A stretch of 64,000 bases of DNA from Enoplolaimus lenunculus (Eukaryota; Nematoda; Enoplea; Enoplida; Thoracostomopsidae), in the NCBI GenBank assembly GCA_030248215.1, contig JASANG010001772.1:1-64000 (forward strand). The letters are read 5' to 3'. Under the pieces are notes generated by a model. The model was not told the origin of the DNA. It made no database searches and saw nothing but the letters and a program-made list of their open reading frames with translations. The translations under genes were made by a program, and so were the position numbers. Positions within the stretch are counted from its first letter, which is position 1; every line of letters begins with the position of its first letter. Positions 54,701-56,259 of this stretch are shown here, in pieces.

Positions 54701-55945
54701 ACAAACCAACGAACAACCAGCTAAACACAACCTGTTTGAGGCTGGGTTGCGTGTATACTGCCCGAACTCGTCAAAATTCTTCTGAATTAAGAATAGTGTA
54801 TATAATTTGTTTCGCGTAAAATATAATGTATTTTTTTTCAGGCATTGCGACTTCTCGGTTTAAGCAAGCAGCATCTGGTGGTATTAGACAGCGATACAAA
54901 AGCAGTGATTAAAACTGCTAAAACGTACAATCTTCAACAGTGGCGGATCGGAAATTGCATTTCAAAAAATCAAATCACCTTCGAGTTCAAACGCAGTCGT
55001 TGGATGTTTTCAGGTCTGTGATAAAATAGTTTTAGTCGGGTTTTTATTAATTATATTTTTTGCGAAACAAACGCAATTGTCGGTTGGCGTTTTAGTTGGA
55101 ATTACTACATTGTTTCAAAGATTACGTAAAAAATATATGCTGTGAACCAGCGTTTATTATTTTGCCAATCTAGACACCGGAACCGCTGAACTATTGAAAG
55201 TTGACGTAAACTTTGAACTAATGGCGTCTCATGTTCGGGTTCCTACAAATATTAATGGGTTCGGATTCGAATCTGCAAAATGCCGCTTTGGTAAATTCAT
55301 CCTGGTATATTACATGACACGTAATACGTTTTTGAAAAAATCGGAAAAACTCGCTTTGACGCTTTAAACATTTCGAAACGATGCCGCAACGTTCAGTGTT
55401 AATAATTATACTAATTAGCGTGTAAGTCTAAAATTTTCAGATATTAACCACAATTCATTAAGAATTATCGAGTGTAAAAATGAGGTATTTAGTATATTTC
55501 GATCTGTAAAACTGTTCTGCAACCGAGAGTAGCAAGCGAAATAAAAAATCTGACAAATGCGGACCAGCAGATTGTTCAAATATATGTAATGGTGCAGTTT
55601 TGTTCGTTTCGTTAAAAATTTCGAGAACTCGTATTTGCCTTTTCTCGGTTCAAATACGTTTGTTTTTTCAAAGTTAGTAGATTTTCAATCGGAAATTAAT
55701 AATTACATTTCAAATTTGACTGCTGTTGTCGGAATGAAATGTAAGCCGAGTGAGAGTGTGCACGTTTGCGTTTCGAGCGAATGTGATTTTAGTGCAATCA
55801 AATGCTGATTTACGCGCGATTGGAATTGCACTATGGGAAATAATGGTGGCGTGTGGAAATATTCGCATTGATCTTGAACCTGTCACTGGTAAACGATTGA
55901 CCATTTAGTGATATCTCTTTAAAATGAATATTAGCCTTTAAGTGA
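5622..55945 (+). CDS. Large multi-exon gene: ankyrin + armadillo-like + Ser-rich linker + talin/KRIT1-like FERM protein
   Basis: Hand-built model of about 30 exons, about 6.7 kb coding, about 2,250 residues. Approximate order by residue: ankyrin-type helices 200-590 (clearest repeats near 303-333 and 503-545), helical ARM/HEAT-like stretch 930-1075, long Ser/Thr/Gln-rich linkers 1120-1820, FERM module 1820-2246. The proposed start is the first ATG after an in-frame TGA at about 5583. Most successive exons join in a consistent phase, which supports a single transcript. Uncertain points are exon 9, the junctions of exon 22, exon 26, and the tiny last exon. From family knowledge, FERM F2/F3 lobes bind membrane lipids or short cytoplasmic-tail motifs, so a cortical scaffold or adaptor is likely. 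That function is inferred; I do not recognise the architecture as a named protein. Introns reach 10 kb and are full of MITEs. Confidence 0.75.
6977..7252 (+). CDS. Exon 2 of the ANK-ARM-FERM gene
   Basis: Acceptor ttatag, donor ag|gtaatg, phase 2 on both sides, open throughout when joined to exon 1. It codes about 92 Ser/Pro-rich residues (for example SPVELTTKTKQSRSHS and DPSALPVDK) with no recognised domain. It probably forms an insertion between two ankyrin repeats. Confidence 0.7.
7959..8151 (+). mobile_element. CAGCGCCGGAGC-type G-rich MITE
   Basis: Starts cagcgccggagcggacaggg and ends near ctgcttcggcccttga, with gggggctcccccaaattcc and gcgagcgagaagccag in between. Other copies or parts are at 2,545-2,653, 41,542-41,743 (reverse), 46,092-46,353 and about 46,590-46,745. 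Confidence 0.6.
8291..8831 (+). CDS. Exon 3 of the ANK-ARM-FERM gene (ankyrin repeats)
   Basis: Acceptor tatttag, donor gatg|gtaagc, phase 2 in and 0 out. It contains the clearest ankyrin repeat: YPLHLAVRLKRTAAVDLLCR, then YGANPN and the start of the next repeat, DPAGNTPLRLLV. A further helix (WMIVESLIEHGVKVGG) follows after a 45-residue loop. The TPLHLA-like and GANPN signatures are diagnostic of the ankyrin fold. Confidence 0.8.
9935..10216 (+). CDS. Exon 4 of the ANK-ARM-FERM gene (polyglutamine-bearing)
   Basis: Acceptor aaacag, donor agt|gtgagc, phase 0/0. A run of CAA/CAG codons gives seven glutamines, followed by Pro/Ser/Thr-rich sequence and a basic patch (LQRAKRNVVNR). Its first residues (ISRCCGLVK) continue the helical end of exon 3. 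Confidence 0.7.
11336..11556 (+). mobile_element. TIR element carrying TTAGGC repeats, copy 1
   Basis: Ends are inverted: gggcccatgtatagaacagg on the left and its near complement (cctgttctctacatgggccc) on the right. The interior has a gtcagtttaagctttagact block, then tandem ttaggc units in mostly perfect register. Two overlapping reading frames here (poly Leu/Arg) are translations of the repeat only. Confidence 0.75.
11900..12365. repeat. Degenerate TTAGGC-type interstitial repeats
   Basis: Two clusters of decayed cctaag/cctaac units (about 11,905-12,000 and 12,270-12,355), much more mutated than those inside the TIR elements. Similar decayed stretches occur near 14,105-14,150, 23,075-23,155, 26,325-26,350, 30,225-30,330 and 36,860-36,925. 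Confidence 0.5.
12949..13027 (+). CDS. Exon 5 of the ANK-ARM-FERM gene
   Basis: Acceptor tttcag, donor aatg|gtatgt, phase 0 in and 1 out. It codes IDSSCTPPSRWNFMSLSRK and VQVRDYN. The following 105-nt intron has no stop in this frame and is a multiple of three, so retaining it would add 35 residues in frame. Confidence 0.65.
13133..13188 (+). CDS. Exon 6 of the ANK-ARM-FERM gene
   Basis: Acceptor cttatag, donor cag|gttaag, phase 1 in and 0 out, coding GPHTSLLRGIANFSSTQQQ with the base carried from exon 5. It is short and has no domain of its own. The next exon I can support is more than 10 kb downstream. Confidence 0.6.
13975..14100. repeat. Third short-motif array (gacaactcgtca)
   Basis: Units such as ccgacaactcgtcacc, ataacccgtcacc and ccggcaactcgccgcc at about 13-16 bp spacing. 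A weaker relative occurs at 33,745-33,835 (actcgtcgaccggcacc). Like the other two arrays, units contain GACAA or its complement. A few TTAGGC-like units follow at 14,105-14,150. Confidence 0.55.
14600..14751 (-). mobile_element. TIR element carrying TTAGGC repeats, copy 2 (short)
   Basis: Same family in reverse orientation. Starts tggcccatgcatagaacagg and ends ggccctattctatacatgaa, with only a few cctaag units and an internal aagctt block. It is shorter than copies 1 and 3, so the repeat tract length varies. Confidence 0.7.
14752..16734. other. Intron 6 interior (part)
   Basis: No supported exon. 14,851-15,069 has good-looking splice borders but stops in every frame. About 15,140-15,205 resembles 9,355-9,415 (ttgcaagtcgcttg(a/g)att then ttgca(c/t)ctgca), a short dispersed repeat. 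Confidence 0.4.
16735..17440 (-). repeat. Degenerate 15-17 bp motif array (foldback-like left arm)
   Basis: Dozens of units around caaacgacaattgcc and aacgatgattgcc. Four nearly perfect 59-bp higher-order units start at 16981, 17040, 17099 and 17158. The 200-residue reading frames on the minus strand (rich in Leu, Ser, Cys and Gly) are repeat translations. The complementary array at 18.67 kb runs in the opposite orientation. Confidence 0.8.
17624..18026. mobile_element. GGTTCC..GGAA-type repeat, copy 1
   Basis: Starts aaggttccagcggaattccg and ends agttccggttgggaccgtgc, with gattccgattccg runs near the right end. It matches 49,213-50,050 in both flanks (tgactgctgttccgatgccg / tgactgctgttcccatgctg). 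It is nested between the two motif arrays. Confidence 0.6.
18668..19062 (+). repeat. Degenerate motif array (foldback-like right arm)
   Basis: Units of gggcaattgtcgtttgg type, the reverse complement of the 16.7-17.4 kb array. About 1.2 kb separates the two arms, and that interior holds a second MITE (17.62-18.03 kb). This layout resembles foldback transposons with tandem-repeat termini. Confidence 0.7.
19421..19640. mobile_element. GTGGCGCTA-type GC-rich MITE, copy 1
   Basis: Starts gagtggcgctatatttttgc, ends agtacagcgccgccatat, with cgtccg/cgtcg phrases inside. Relatives lie at 20,136-20,299, about 40,620-40,690 and about 7,420-7,660. Confidence 0.5.
20136..20299. mobile_element. GTGGCGCTA-type GC-rich MITE, copy 2
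   Basis: Starts agagcggcactataattttc and ends cttgtagcgccaccct, 164 bp, with inverted ends of about 12 bp and CG-rich interior (ggcgtcgtctggcgccgttc). Confidence 0.5.
20343..21037. mobile_element. MITE with tacacacaaaatt ends
   Basis: Inverted ends tacacacaaaattaattg and caatttattttgtgtgta, 695 bp. The interior is built of repeated aagacacaaatttctt/aagaaat phrases in both orientations. No coding potential. Confidence 0.65.
21038..23393. other. Intron 6 interior (right part)
   Basis: Holds a tRNA-like sequence (22,036-22,108) followed by an inverted pair accggtatatgtgcac / gtgcacatataccgac (22,127-22,192), and a decayed TTAGGC stretch at about 23,075-23,155. No exon supported. Confidence 0.4.
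22036..22108 (-). tRNA. tRNA-like sequence (anticodon CGA if folded), probably a pseudogene
   Basis: On the minus strand, a 71-nt cloverleaf can be drawn: acceptor gaccgcg/cgtggtc fully paired (one G-T), D arm gtgtagtggtagcat, loop ctcgagc, T loop ttcgatt. There is one mismatch in the anticodon stem and two in the T stem. A CGA anticodon would mean serine, but the long variable arm of tRNA-Ser is absent. It is best read as a tRNA pseudogene or SINE head. Confidence 0.5.
23394..23621 (+). mobile_element. TIR element carrying TTAGGC repeats, copy 3
   Basis: Starts ggcccatgtatagaacaggg, ends ccggccctgttctatacatg. The interior repeats the gtcagtttaagctttagact block and two runs of ttaggc, the second about eight units long. 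It ends about 35 bp before exon 7 of the large gene. Confidence 0.75.
23657..23812 (+). CDS. Exon 7 of the ANK-ARM-FERM gene
   Basis: Acceptor atttcag, donor aag|gtttgt, phase 0/0, exactly 52 codons. A Ser/Asn-rich start is followed by predicted helices (ILCPLVKLCSQLMSHGRICF, then QYTALLVVNK). The acceptor lies just after a TTAGGC-bearing TIR element that ends near 23,621. Confidence 0.7.
25015..25290. mobile_element. MITE with acaagagtgtgcaact ends
   Basis: Left acaagagtgtgcaactgggt, right agtagttgcacactcttgt, 276 bp, plus an internal palindrome gggtacattctgtgcataat / agaatgtaccc. A fragment of the same family lies at 21,470-21,510. Confidence 0.65.
25473..25574 (+). CDS. Exon 8 of the ANK-ARM-FERM gene
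   Basis: Acceptor acttag, donor gac|gtaagt (strong), phase 0/0, 34 codons: IIDMGVYLDLFRSKHSIATM and onward to a terminal EPVSAEQD. Both other frames contain stops, so the reading is unambiguous. Confidence 0.7.
25705..25794 (+). CDS. Possible exon 9 of the ANK-ARM-FERM gene
   Basis: A strong pyrimidine tract and acceptor (aaacag) open a frame coding RKYAFWLRELNNLVHLTGTK and SFDGWPTVTL. With the donor ttg|gtctgt it is 30 codons, phase 0/0, which fits its neighbours. The frame stays open past this donor, so the 3' edge is uncertain and the exon may be optional. Confidence 0.45.
26010..26065 (-). repeat. Short opposite-orientation copy of the 29.8-kb motif array
   Basis: cttggacaaaagaccgcctg then gacaaatgactgcctcgacg: three units complementary to the 29.75-30.08 kb array. 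Outside both arrays the same phrase occurs in direct orientation (ttgaaaggtgtggtggttga at 25,962; attgaaaggtgtcgtggttg at 30,090), as if one element or target was duplicated. Confidence 0.6.
26066..28759. other. Interior of the 26.0-30.1 kb block
   Basis: Composition is more mixed than in the surrounding introns, with GC-rich patches at 26,200-26,450, 27,150-27,300 and 27,520-27,700. The PAM2-like frame lies here. Several other moderately long frames on both strands between 27.4 and 28.65 kb (for example 27,409-27,690 minus) show no domain. It is one plausible place for a gene or element cargo that I cannot resolve. Confidence 0.35.
27142..27324 (-). CDS. Small ORF with a PAM2-like motif (first-exon candidate)
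   Basis: 60 codons from an ATG. It contains SPLNPNAPEFQPS at about residues 11-23, matching the PAM2 consensus (SxLNxNAxxFxP) by which PAIP1/2, Tob and ataxin-2 bind the MLLE domain of poly(A)-binding protein. A predicted helix (LTPEVEAELEAMQLRNAAQD) follows. Near the end cgg|gtaatg could be a splice donor. I could not find a following exon. The frame lies inside the 26.0-29.8 kb block bounded by opposed motif arrays, so it may be cargo of that element, a nested gene, or chance. Confidence 0.35.
   Translation of the reverse strand: MAEQLASRASSPLNPNAPEFQPSTSEARWVASHLTPEVEAELEAMQLRNAAQDAHRVMLF
28760..29710. repeat. Diverged inverted repeat, about 310-340-bp arms
   Basis: Arms 28,760-29,072 and 29,365-29,710 are imperfect reverse complements sharing, for example, caaacaaagactcgctaat, actcatagcgagcatttg and ttttgttttgttgtttat. 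They are much more diverged than the 3.9-5.1 kb pair. The structure sits just inside the 29.75-kb motif array. Confidence 0.7.
29752..30085 (+). repeat. Degenerate 15-16 bp motif array (cggccttttgtccgg)
   Basis: About 20 units of ggcggccttttgtccgga. All frames read through because the period drifts around 15, giving spurious Phe/Cys/Leu/Ser-rich frames. A short opposite-orientation array of the same motif lies at 26.01-26.06 kb. Confidence 0.8.
30498..30576 (+). CDS. Exon 10 of the ANK-ARM-FERM gene
   Basis: Acceptor attttag, donor acaa|gtaagc, phase 0 in and 1 out, coding PSNAAAGCQMATDDLLSDF and HSITPST. A second frame is also open, but only this one matches the phases of exons 8/9 and 11. 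Confidence 0.6.
31855..31999 (+). CDS. Exon 11 of the ANK-ARM-FERM gene (start of ARM/HEAT-like region)
   Basis: Acceptor atttcag, donor cagg|gtaagg, phase 1 in and 2 out. After a basic Ser/Lys stretch (IRKRSSSKPTCTPSLRKR) an amphipathic helix begins (HCLEVLTARLLLFLCHSG), as at the start of an armadillo-type repeat. A 142-residue reading frame on the opposite strand here is only its antisense shadow. Confidence 0.7.
32333..32408 (+). CDS. Exon 12 of the ANK-ARM-FERM gene (ARM-like helix)
   Basis: Acceptor tttcag, donor ccg|gtataa, phase 2 in and 0 out; the other two frames have stops. It codes SFRDLLAYEEYVKVLVDALD and ITNDP. An (F/N)RxLLxxEExVxxLVxxL pattern is typical of the second and third helices of an armadillo repeat. 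Confidence 0.7.
33550..33630 (+). CDS. Exon 13 of the ANK-ARM-FERM gene (ARM-like helices)
   Basis: Acceptor tttacag, donor cag|gtgaac, 27 codons, phase 0/0: YLLCTVLQCIALIALQPSTH then QMLQTLQ. This continues the helical solenoid from exon 12. A longer reading frame in another phase also crosses it but does not fit the flanking exons. Confidence 0.65.
33999..34164 (+). CDS. Exon 14 of the ANK-ARM-FERM gene (ARM-like core)
   Basis: Acceptor atttatag, donor gcac|gtatga, phase 0 in and 1 out. It codes a highly protein-like stretch: IEESLIQLLLPSDEWYYTPH, then NWAPIVKHHAARILVYIGLG and DRVGNRVDIF. The VKxHAARIL motif is armadillo/HEAT-like. I cannot name the family from it. Confidence 0.75.
34967..35397 (+). 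mobile_element. TA-flanked MITE (430 bp), copy 1
   Basis: Left end tactgttgtgacccgaatat; right end ...tcagtcccccctgactacag (degraded TIR). The interior matches the other copies (ataggagtccgtat, ggaccaaataa, gtttaattcaacgg, ccggatatatatcagtaacg). There is no reading frame of note, so it depends on another element for movement; TA targets suggest a Tc1/mariner-type transposase. Confidence 0.75.
35914..35990 (+). ncRNA. tRNA-derived unit 1 of a SINE-like dimer
   Basis: gggctacgtggcgcagtggt then agagtg forms a pol III A-box, and gagagtttgatctctgc a B-box-like T arm. The ends gggcta/tagccc pair. The anticodon stem does not fold, so this is not a working tRNA. The same unit with its about 55-bp tail (cttttccagctgcttagt, then gaaaggtctgatgtccc) recurs directly downstream. 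Confidence 0.6.
36046..36121 (+). ncRNA. tRNA-derived unit 2 of a SINE-like dimer
   Basis: Second, slightly diverged unit (gggctacgtggcgcaatggt; B-box gagttcgatcccc close to consensus), followed by the same tail. The unit length is about 130 bp. Two units in tandem inside a MITE suggest one dimeric SINE insertion. Confidence 0.6.
36542..36696 (+). CDS. Exon 15 of the ANK-ARM-FERM gene
   Basis: Acceptor attctag, donor gaa|gtaagt (strong), phase 1 in and 0 out; only this frame is open to the donor. It codes KGRYRSSIVSETLESENAYI and later GKELYSVEGCVEKVIHE. It follows exon 14 directly in phase, making a Gln codon at the junction. Confidence 0.7.
37589..38369 (+). CDS. Exon 16 of the ANK-ARM-FERM gene (long Ser-rich exon with a hydrophobic segment)
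   Basis: Acceptor tcgtcag, donor cag|gtatac, 260 codons plus one base, phase 0 in and 1 out. A Thr/Gln/Pro-rich start (DQSTPTTQPAGATSETPS) leads to a hydrophobic segment (IFAIMSALIDPIIIIRLLFH) near residues 1175-1195. About 190 residues rich in Ser, Asn and Arg follow, with a basic end (RRSNSVRWSRNRRCGDQNQK). The hydrophobic part may be the last solenoid helix or a membrane-associating helix. Confidence 0.75.
38584..39263 (+). repeat. 85-bp minisatellite, 8 tandem units
   Basis: Units start at 38584, 38669, 38754, 38839, 38924, 39009, 39094 and 39179, each beginning gagtttgaaaacctattact. They are nearly identical. The last two share gggatcagg where the others have gggcccagg, and a few carry gatacg instead of gataca. 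It lies in the intron between exons 16 and 17. Confidence 0.9.
39716..39838 (+). CDS. Exon 17 of the ANK-ARM-FERM gene (basic)
   Basis: Acceptor tttttag, donor tccg|gtagga, 41 codons, phase 1/1: DSSATSKFRFSLERKRFPQY, then IRNMFGGQRNRR and a Ser/Lys tail. It is strongly basic with no recognised domain. It lies about 450 bp after an 85-bp minisatellite. Confidence 0.7.
40728..41378 (+). CDS. Exon 18 of the ANK-ARM-FERM gene (Ser-rich linker)
   Basis: Acceptor gttacag, donor aagg|gtaagt, 217 codons, phase 1/1. It opens with an acidic/helical piece (SDALFELSRELQSLHIAASS), then low-complexity Ser/Thr/Asn/Gln sequence. A conserved-looking end (QQSFADRFTEENIKDNLARY) could be a helix or short motif. 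Frame and phases fit exons 17 and 19. Confidence 0.75.
41542..41743 (-). mobile_element. CAGCGCCGGAGC-type G-rich MITE, reverse copy
   Basis: Starts cagggcctgagcagctaccc and ends cctgctacggcactg. It includes ttctcgctcgcttcgttcgc, the complement of the gagcgagaagcc phrase. The best-preserved copy, 202 bp. Confidence 0.6.
42754..42985. mobile_element. Second TIR family carrying TTAGGC (CCTAAG) repeats
   Basis: Perfect 17-bp inverted ends: gttactttaaggggcgt on the left, acgccccttaaagtaac on the right. The interior holds three runs of cctaag separated by gcgttgcaaaaatgt spacers, itself a tandem of about 60 bp. The ends are unrelated to the gggcccatgt family, so TTAGGC arrays sit inside two different TIR shells. 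Confidence 0.7.
43690..44470 (+). repeat. Dispersed repeat with three internal 160-bp tandem units
   Basis: Starts near ggtggccgtctgtccgtctc and ends near gtccgagcttcgctcagt. From about 43,863 to 44,345 three diverged units of about 160 bp each end in agttagctaata. It is related to 57,480-58,395 in the palindrome spacer (both carry acaagc(a/g)at(c/t) then aatttcagtact). Confidence 0.6.
44514..44710 (+). CDS. Exon 19 of the ANK-ARM-FERM gene
   Basis: Acceptor tatttag, donor caa|gtaagc, phase 1 in and 0 out. It codes SLFPLPQILIDSRRDSCASQ, then a Pro/Ala/Ser/Gln-rich stretch. The acceptor sits about 50 bp after the end of a dispersed repeat (43.7-44.47 kb), and a TTAGGC-bearing element starts about 45 bp after the donor. 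Confidence 0.7.
44756..44869 (+). mobile_element. TIR element carrying TTAGGC repeats, copy 4 (diverged, 3' truncated)
   Basis: Left end ttggcccatgtaaagatcat, then the aagcttaagctttaaact block and only two TTAGGC-like units; it stops at gcttataac without a clear right TIR. It begins about 45 bp after the donor of exon 19. Confidence 0.55.
44870..46091. other. Intron 19 (part)
   Basis: AT-rich. The phrase atcatatgatat(t) or close variants recurs at 44,960, 45,025, 45,190, 45,260 and 45,290, a palindromic CATATG-centred motif. No exon supported. Confidence 0.35.
46092..46745 (+). mobile_element. CAGCGCCGGAGC-type G-rich MITE, two adjacent copies
   Basis: First copy 46,092-46,353 (agtgccggagcagacacggc ... 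ggcggtggctgctccggccc), second from about 46,590 to 46,745, both with an agaatagtgtg(a/c)aaaa phrase and the g(a/g)gaagccag box. Between them is unique AT-rich DNA. Confidence 0.55.
47030..48175 (+). other. Coding-like stretch around MITE copy 3
   Basis: Three unusually protein-like frames flank the MITE: 47,042-47,219 (FRVSIKQTLDTQILKDYNGK), 47,248-47,465 (GILLTDERKSNLPEYGKGLP, RRLRIRKQLHAY) and about 47,905-48,100 (HNVQLVQILKVDHLTPEI). They do not join each other or exons 19/20 with clean borders, and joining across the MITE gives a stop. They may be decayed exons or optional exons. Confidence 0.3.
47466..47903 (+). mobile_element. TA-flanked MITE, copy 3
   Basis: Left end ctgtattgacccgaataagg, right end ttattcgggtcactacag, flanked by TA on both sides (cacacTA...TAcctcac), giving a TA target duplication. 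It interrupts a stretch that is open in several frames on both sides. Confidence 0.75.
48396..48590 (+). CDS. Exon 20 of the ANK-ARM-FERM gene
   Basis: Acceptor tttcag, donor aag|gtaaat, 65 codons, phase 0/0. Ser/Tyr/Lys-rich: NARRSESLLAPRYSGTSVSS, then an NYSNQYGPSDSKS region and a basic KRSKRQ. It looks disordered. Confidence 0.7.
48936..49070 (+). CDS. Exon 21 of the ANK-ARM-FERM gene (possible F1 edge)
   Basis: Acceptor tttcag, donor cag|gtgtga, 45 codons, phase 0/0: a Ser-rich start, then VPASVMTLKHYLLCYVKSMG and PTHPNVQ. The structured second half may be the first helix of the FERM F1 lobe. Confidence 0.65.
49213..50050. mobile_element. GGTTCC..GGAA-type repeat, copy 2
   Basis: Starts agggttccaacggaattctg and ends cttccgtttggaaccctgtt, an inverted pair of about 15 bp. 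Longer than copy 1 (838 against 403 bp), so it may hold inserts. It fills most of the intron before exon 22. Confidence 0.6.
50093..50205 (+). CDS. Exon 22 of the ANK-ARM-FERM gene (FERM, F1 region)
   Basis: Acceptor catcag; reading in phase 1 gives CILVKQTEFHFELASSILGK, then ISAWALIYAVQFTKSKY. Two problems remain. The previous exon ends in phase 0, so a short exon is probably missing. The intron to exon 23 would be only 27 nt with the donor at 50206; a donor at 50182 (gttcag, also phase 0) would give 51 nt and end the exon at 50181. Confidence 0.5.
50233..50337 (+). CDS. Exon 23 of the ANK-ARM-FERM gene (FERM, F1/F2 region)
   Basis: Acceptor gtttttag, donor caa|gtgaat, exactly 35 codons, phase 0/0: AMFQEAKCFMTSLLTQNNPQ then HLLFADCVADALKSQ. 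Helical. It lies just outside the left end of the giant palindrome, so its copy is not in the window. Confidence 0.65.
50651..50980 (-). CDS. Hydrophobic ORF, possible membrane-protein exon
   Basis: 109 codons open on the minus strand between exons 23 and 24 of the large gene. Two hydrophobic stretches (FGIVIVLLYASGLL and FKIVFLLFSWTFCVGTFIF) could be membrane spans. The frame starts at GTG and is open further upstream, so it would be an internal exon, not a full gene. No family is recognised, and AT-rich DNA can give such frames by chance. Confidence 0.2.
   Translation of the reverse strand: MPNGDNSQIVGKINPFGIVIVLLYASGLLTHAKPGHSFKIVFLLFSWTFCVGTFIFMFILSHDRLTSNASSWLAMQPQYCLMFCFVLQKYEICGAGRKKTGPVPTLTQM
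51360..51419 (+). CDS. Exon 24 of the ANK-ARM-FERM gene (FERM F2 lead-in)
   Basis: Acceptor atttcag, donor gaa|gtttgt, 20 codons, phase 0/0: ISDAEKLLNEETFIDKEYFE. It is the first exon inside arm A of the palindrome. Its copy on the minus strand at 63614-63673 has the same length and an open frame. Confidence 0.7.
51768..52052 (+). CDS. Exon 25 of the ANK-ARM-FERM gene (FERM F2)
   Basis: Acceptor gtttcag, donor acc|gtaagg, 95 codons, phase 0/0. The first part, LQARIVSAGLPCSREDAAKL then ASIQLRIEDNWP, lines up with the talin F2 pattern (YVQARxxILxGxxPVSxxKAxEFAxxQxQIxFG), recalled from memory. It is followed by about 60 residues (SINRTQSQVGLAQLGQFG, DLIQKIMVTPWEVDQSIYES) absent from talin, so F2 carries an insertion. 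Confidence 0.75.
52483..52917 (-). mobile_element. TA-flanked MITE, copy 4 (in arm A)
   Basis: Starts tactgtagtaacccgagtaa, ends tcgagtcaatacagta, in the intron before exon 26. The copy at 62,228-62,660 is its mirror in arm B, not an independent insertion. Confidence 0.75.
52937..53126 (+). CDS. Exon 26 of the ANK-ARM-FERM gene (frame uncertain)
   Basis: Acceptor tttttcag and donor aag|gtatat are both good, and arm B has the same borders. In arm A only the phase-2 frame is open throughout (ends TAVVRLIK), but this matches neither exon 25 (ends phase 0) nor exon 27 (starts phase 2). Arm B is 3 bases shorter in scattered places. Either the sequence here has small errors or a short exon is missing. 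Confidence 0.45.
53234..53348 (+). CDS. Exon 27 of the ANK-ARM-FERM gene (FERM F2)
   Basis: Acceptor tttacag, phase 2 in; the donor tca|gtaaaa at 53349 gives phase 0 out, matching exon 28. It codes FLSNRVTQYLTRPHYRYQRF, then TEIINADTEVIGEFLPPS. The EFLPPS end matches the talin F2 segment LKEFLPKEY. A longer version with donor gtaaag at 53372 would break the phase. Confidence 0.65.
53574..53723 (+). CDS. Exon 28 of the ANK-ARM-FERM gene (FERM F2-F3 junction)
   Basis: Acceptor tgtacag, donor acg|gtaatt, 50 codons, phase 0/0: IHKRKLFHAPVYESEIGMKQ, LYIQTCKQLPAFGCRVFTVR, then a basic ENYRRKTIKT. This follows the FERM signature (R-IF--H------E----YxxxxxxLxxYGxxFFxVxE) seen in talin and KRIT1 at the F2/F3 boundary. 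A MITE starts 37 bp after the donor. Confidence 0.8.
53760..54097 (+). mobile_element. CAATGGCTGG-type MITE, copy 1
   Basis: Ends caatggttggatgtctgaaa and its diverged complement ttcagagtaacattgg. The interior is rich in acttaagta motifs. It lies in the intron right after exon 28 and is mirrored at about 61,080-61,415 in arm B. Confidence 0.6.
54842..55013 (+). CDS. Exon 29 of the ANK-ARM-FERM gene (FERM F3, PTB-like lobe)
   Basis: Acceptor ttttcag after a T-tract, donor tcag|gtctgt, phase 0 in and 1 out. LRLLGLSKQHLVVLDSDTK parallels talin RLLGITKECVMRVDEKTK. VIKTAKTYNLQQWRIGN parallels the strand with the NIKRW/FMWQLGD motif of talin/KRIT1, and ITFEFKRSRWMFS matches the last F3 strands. 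This is the best family evidence in the window; the comparison sequences are from memory. Confidence 0.85.
55793..55888 (+). CDS. Exon 30 of the ANK-ARM-FERM gene (F3 C-terminal helix)
   Basis: Acceptor attttag, donor actg|gtaaac, 32 codons, phase 1/1. Joined to exon 29 it reads VQSNADLRAIGIALWEIMV, then ACGNIRIDLEPVTG, the amphipathic helix that closes an F3 lobe (talin VQTTEGEQIAQLIAGYIDII). The isolated ALWEI resembles a kinase motif, but phase and position place it in FERM F3. Confidence 0.75.
55935..55945 (+). CDS. Possible terminal mini-exon with stop codon
   Basis: After a 46-nt candidate intron (gtaaac...tattag) the phase-1 frame reads AFK then TGA. Arm B also gives a stop right after the same acceptor. 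This is the nearest plausible end of the protein; a longer final exon elsewhere cannot be excluded. Confidence 0.3.
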
Positions 55946-56259
55946 CAAAATTGAATTCCAATTTTATAGTAATTTTTTCAAAAGTTGAATCTGTAATACT
56001 TACGTATGCTAAACCACCTACAAAAACAAAACGCACCCCACACTTAGCAACCATTGTTTATACTTGTTGTATTTAGTATAAAATCTTTTTATTTCATTTT
56101 AGCTAAAAATGTTTAATCTGCACAAATTTTTAACTTCAATAATTATAATACTTAACCTCTTTTCTAGTAGAGCATACTATAAGCAACGGTATCCCAAACG
56201 TTACACAATGTGTAGTGTTTGACAATTATTGTGAGTACTTATACACAGTAGATTCTCAA

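Noticed and set aside
55793-55888. Protein kinase subdomain (ALWEI resembles the D-W-G-LWE motif)
   Set aside because: Spliced to exon 29 in phase it forms the C-terminal helix of FERM F3; no catalytic loop or ATP-binding motif nearby.
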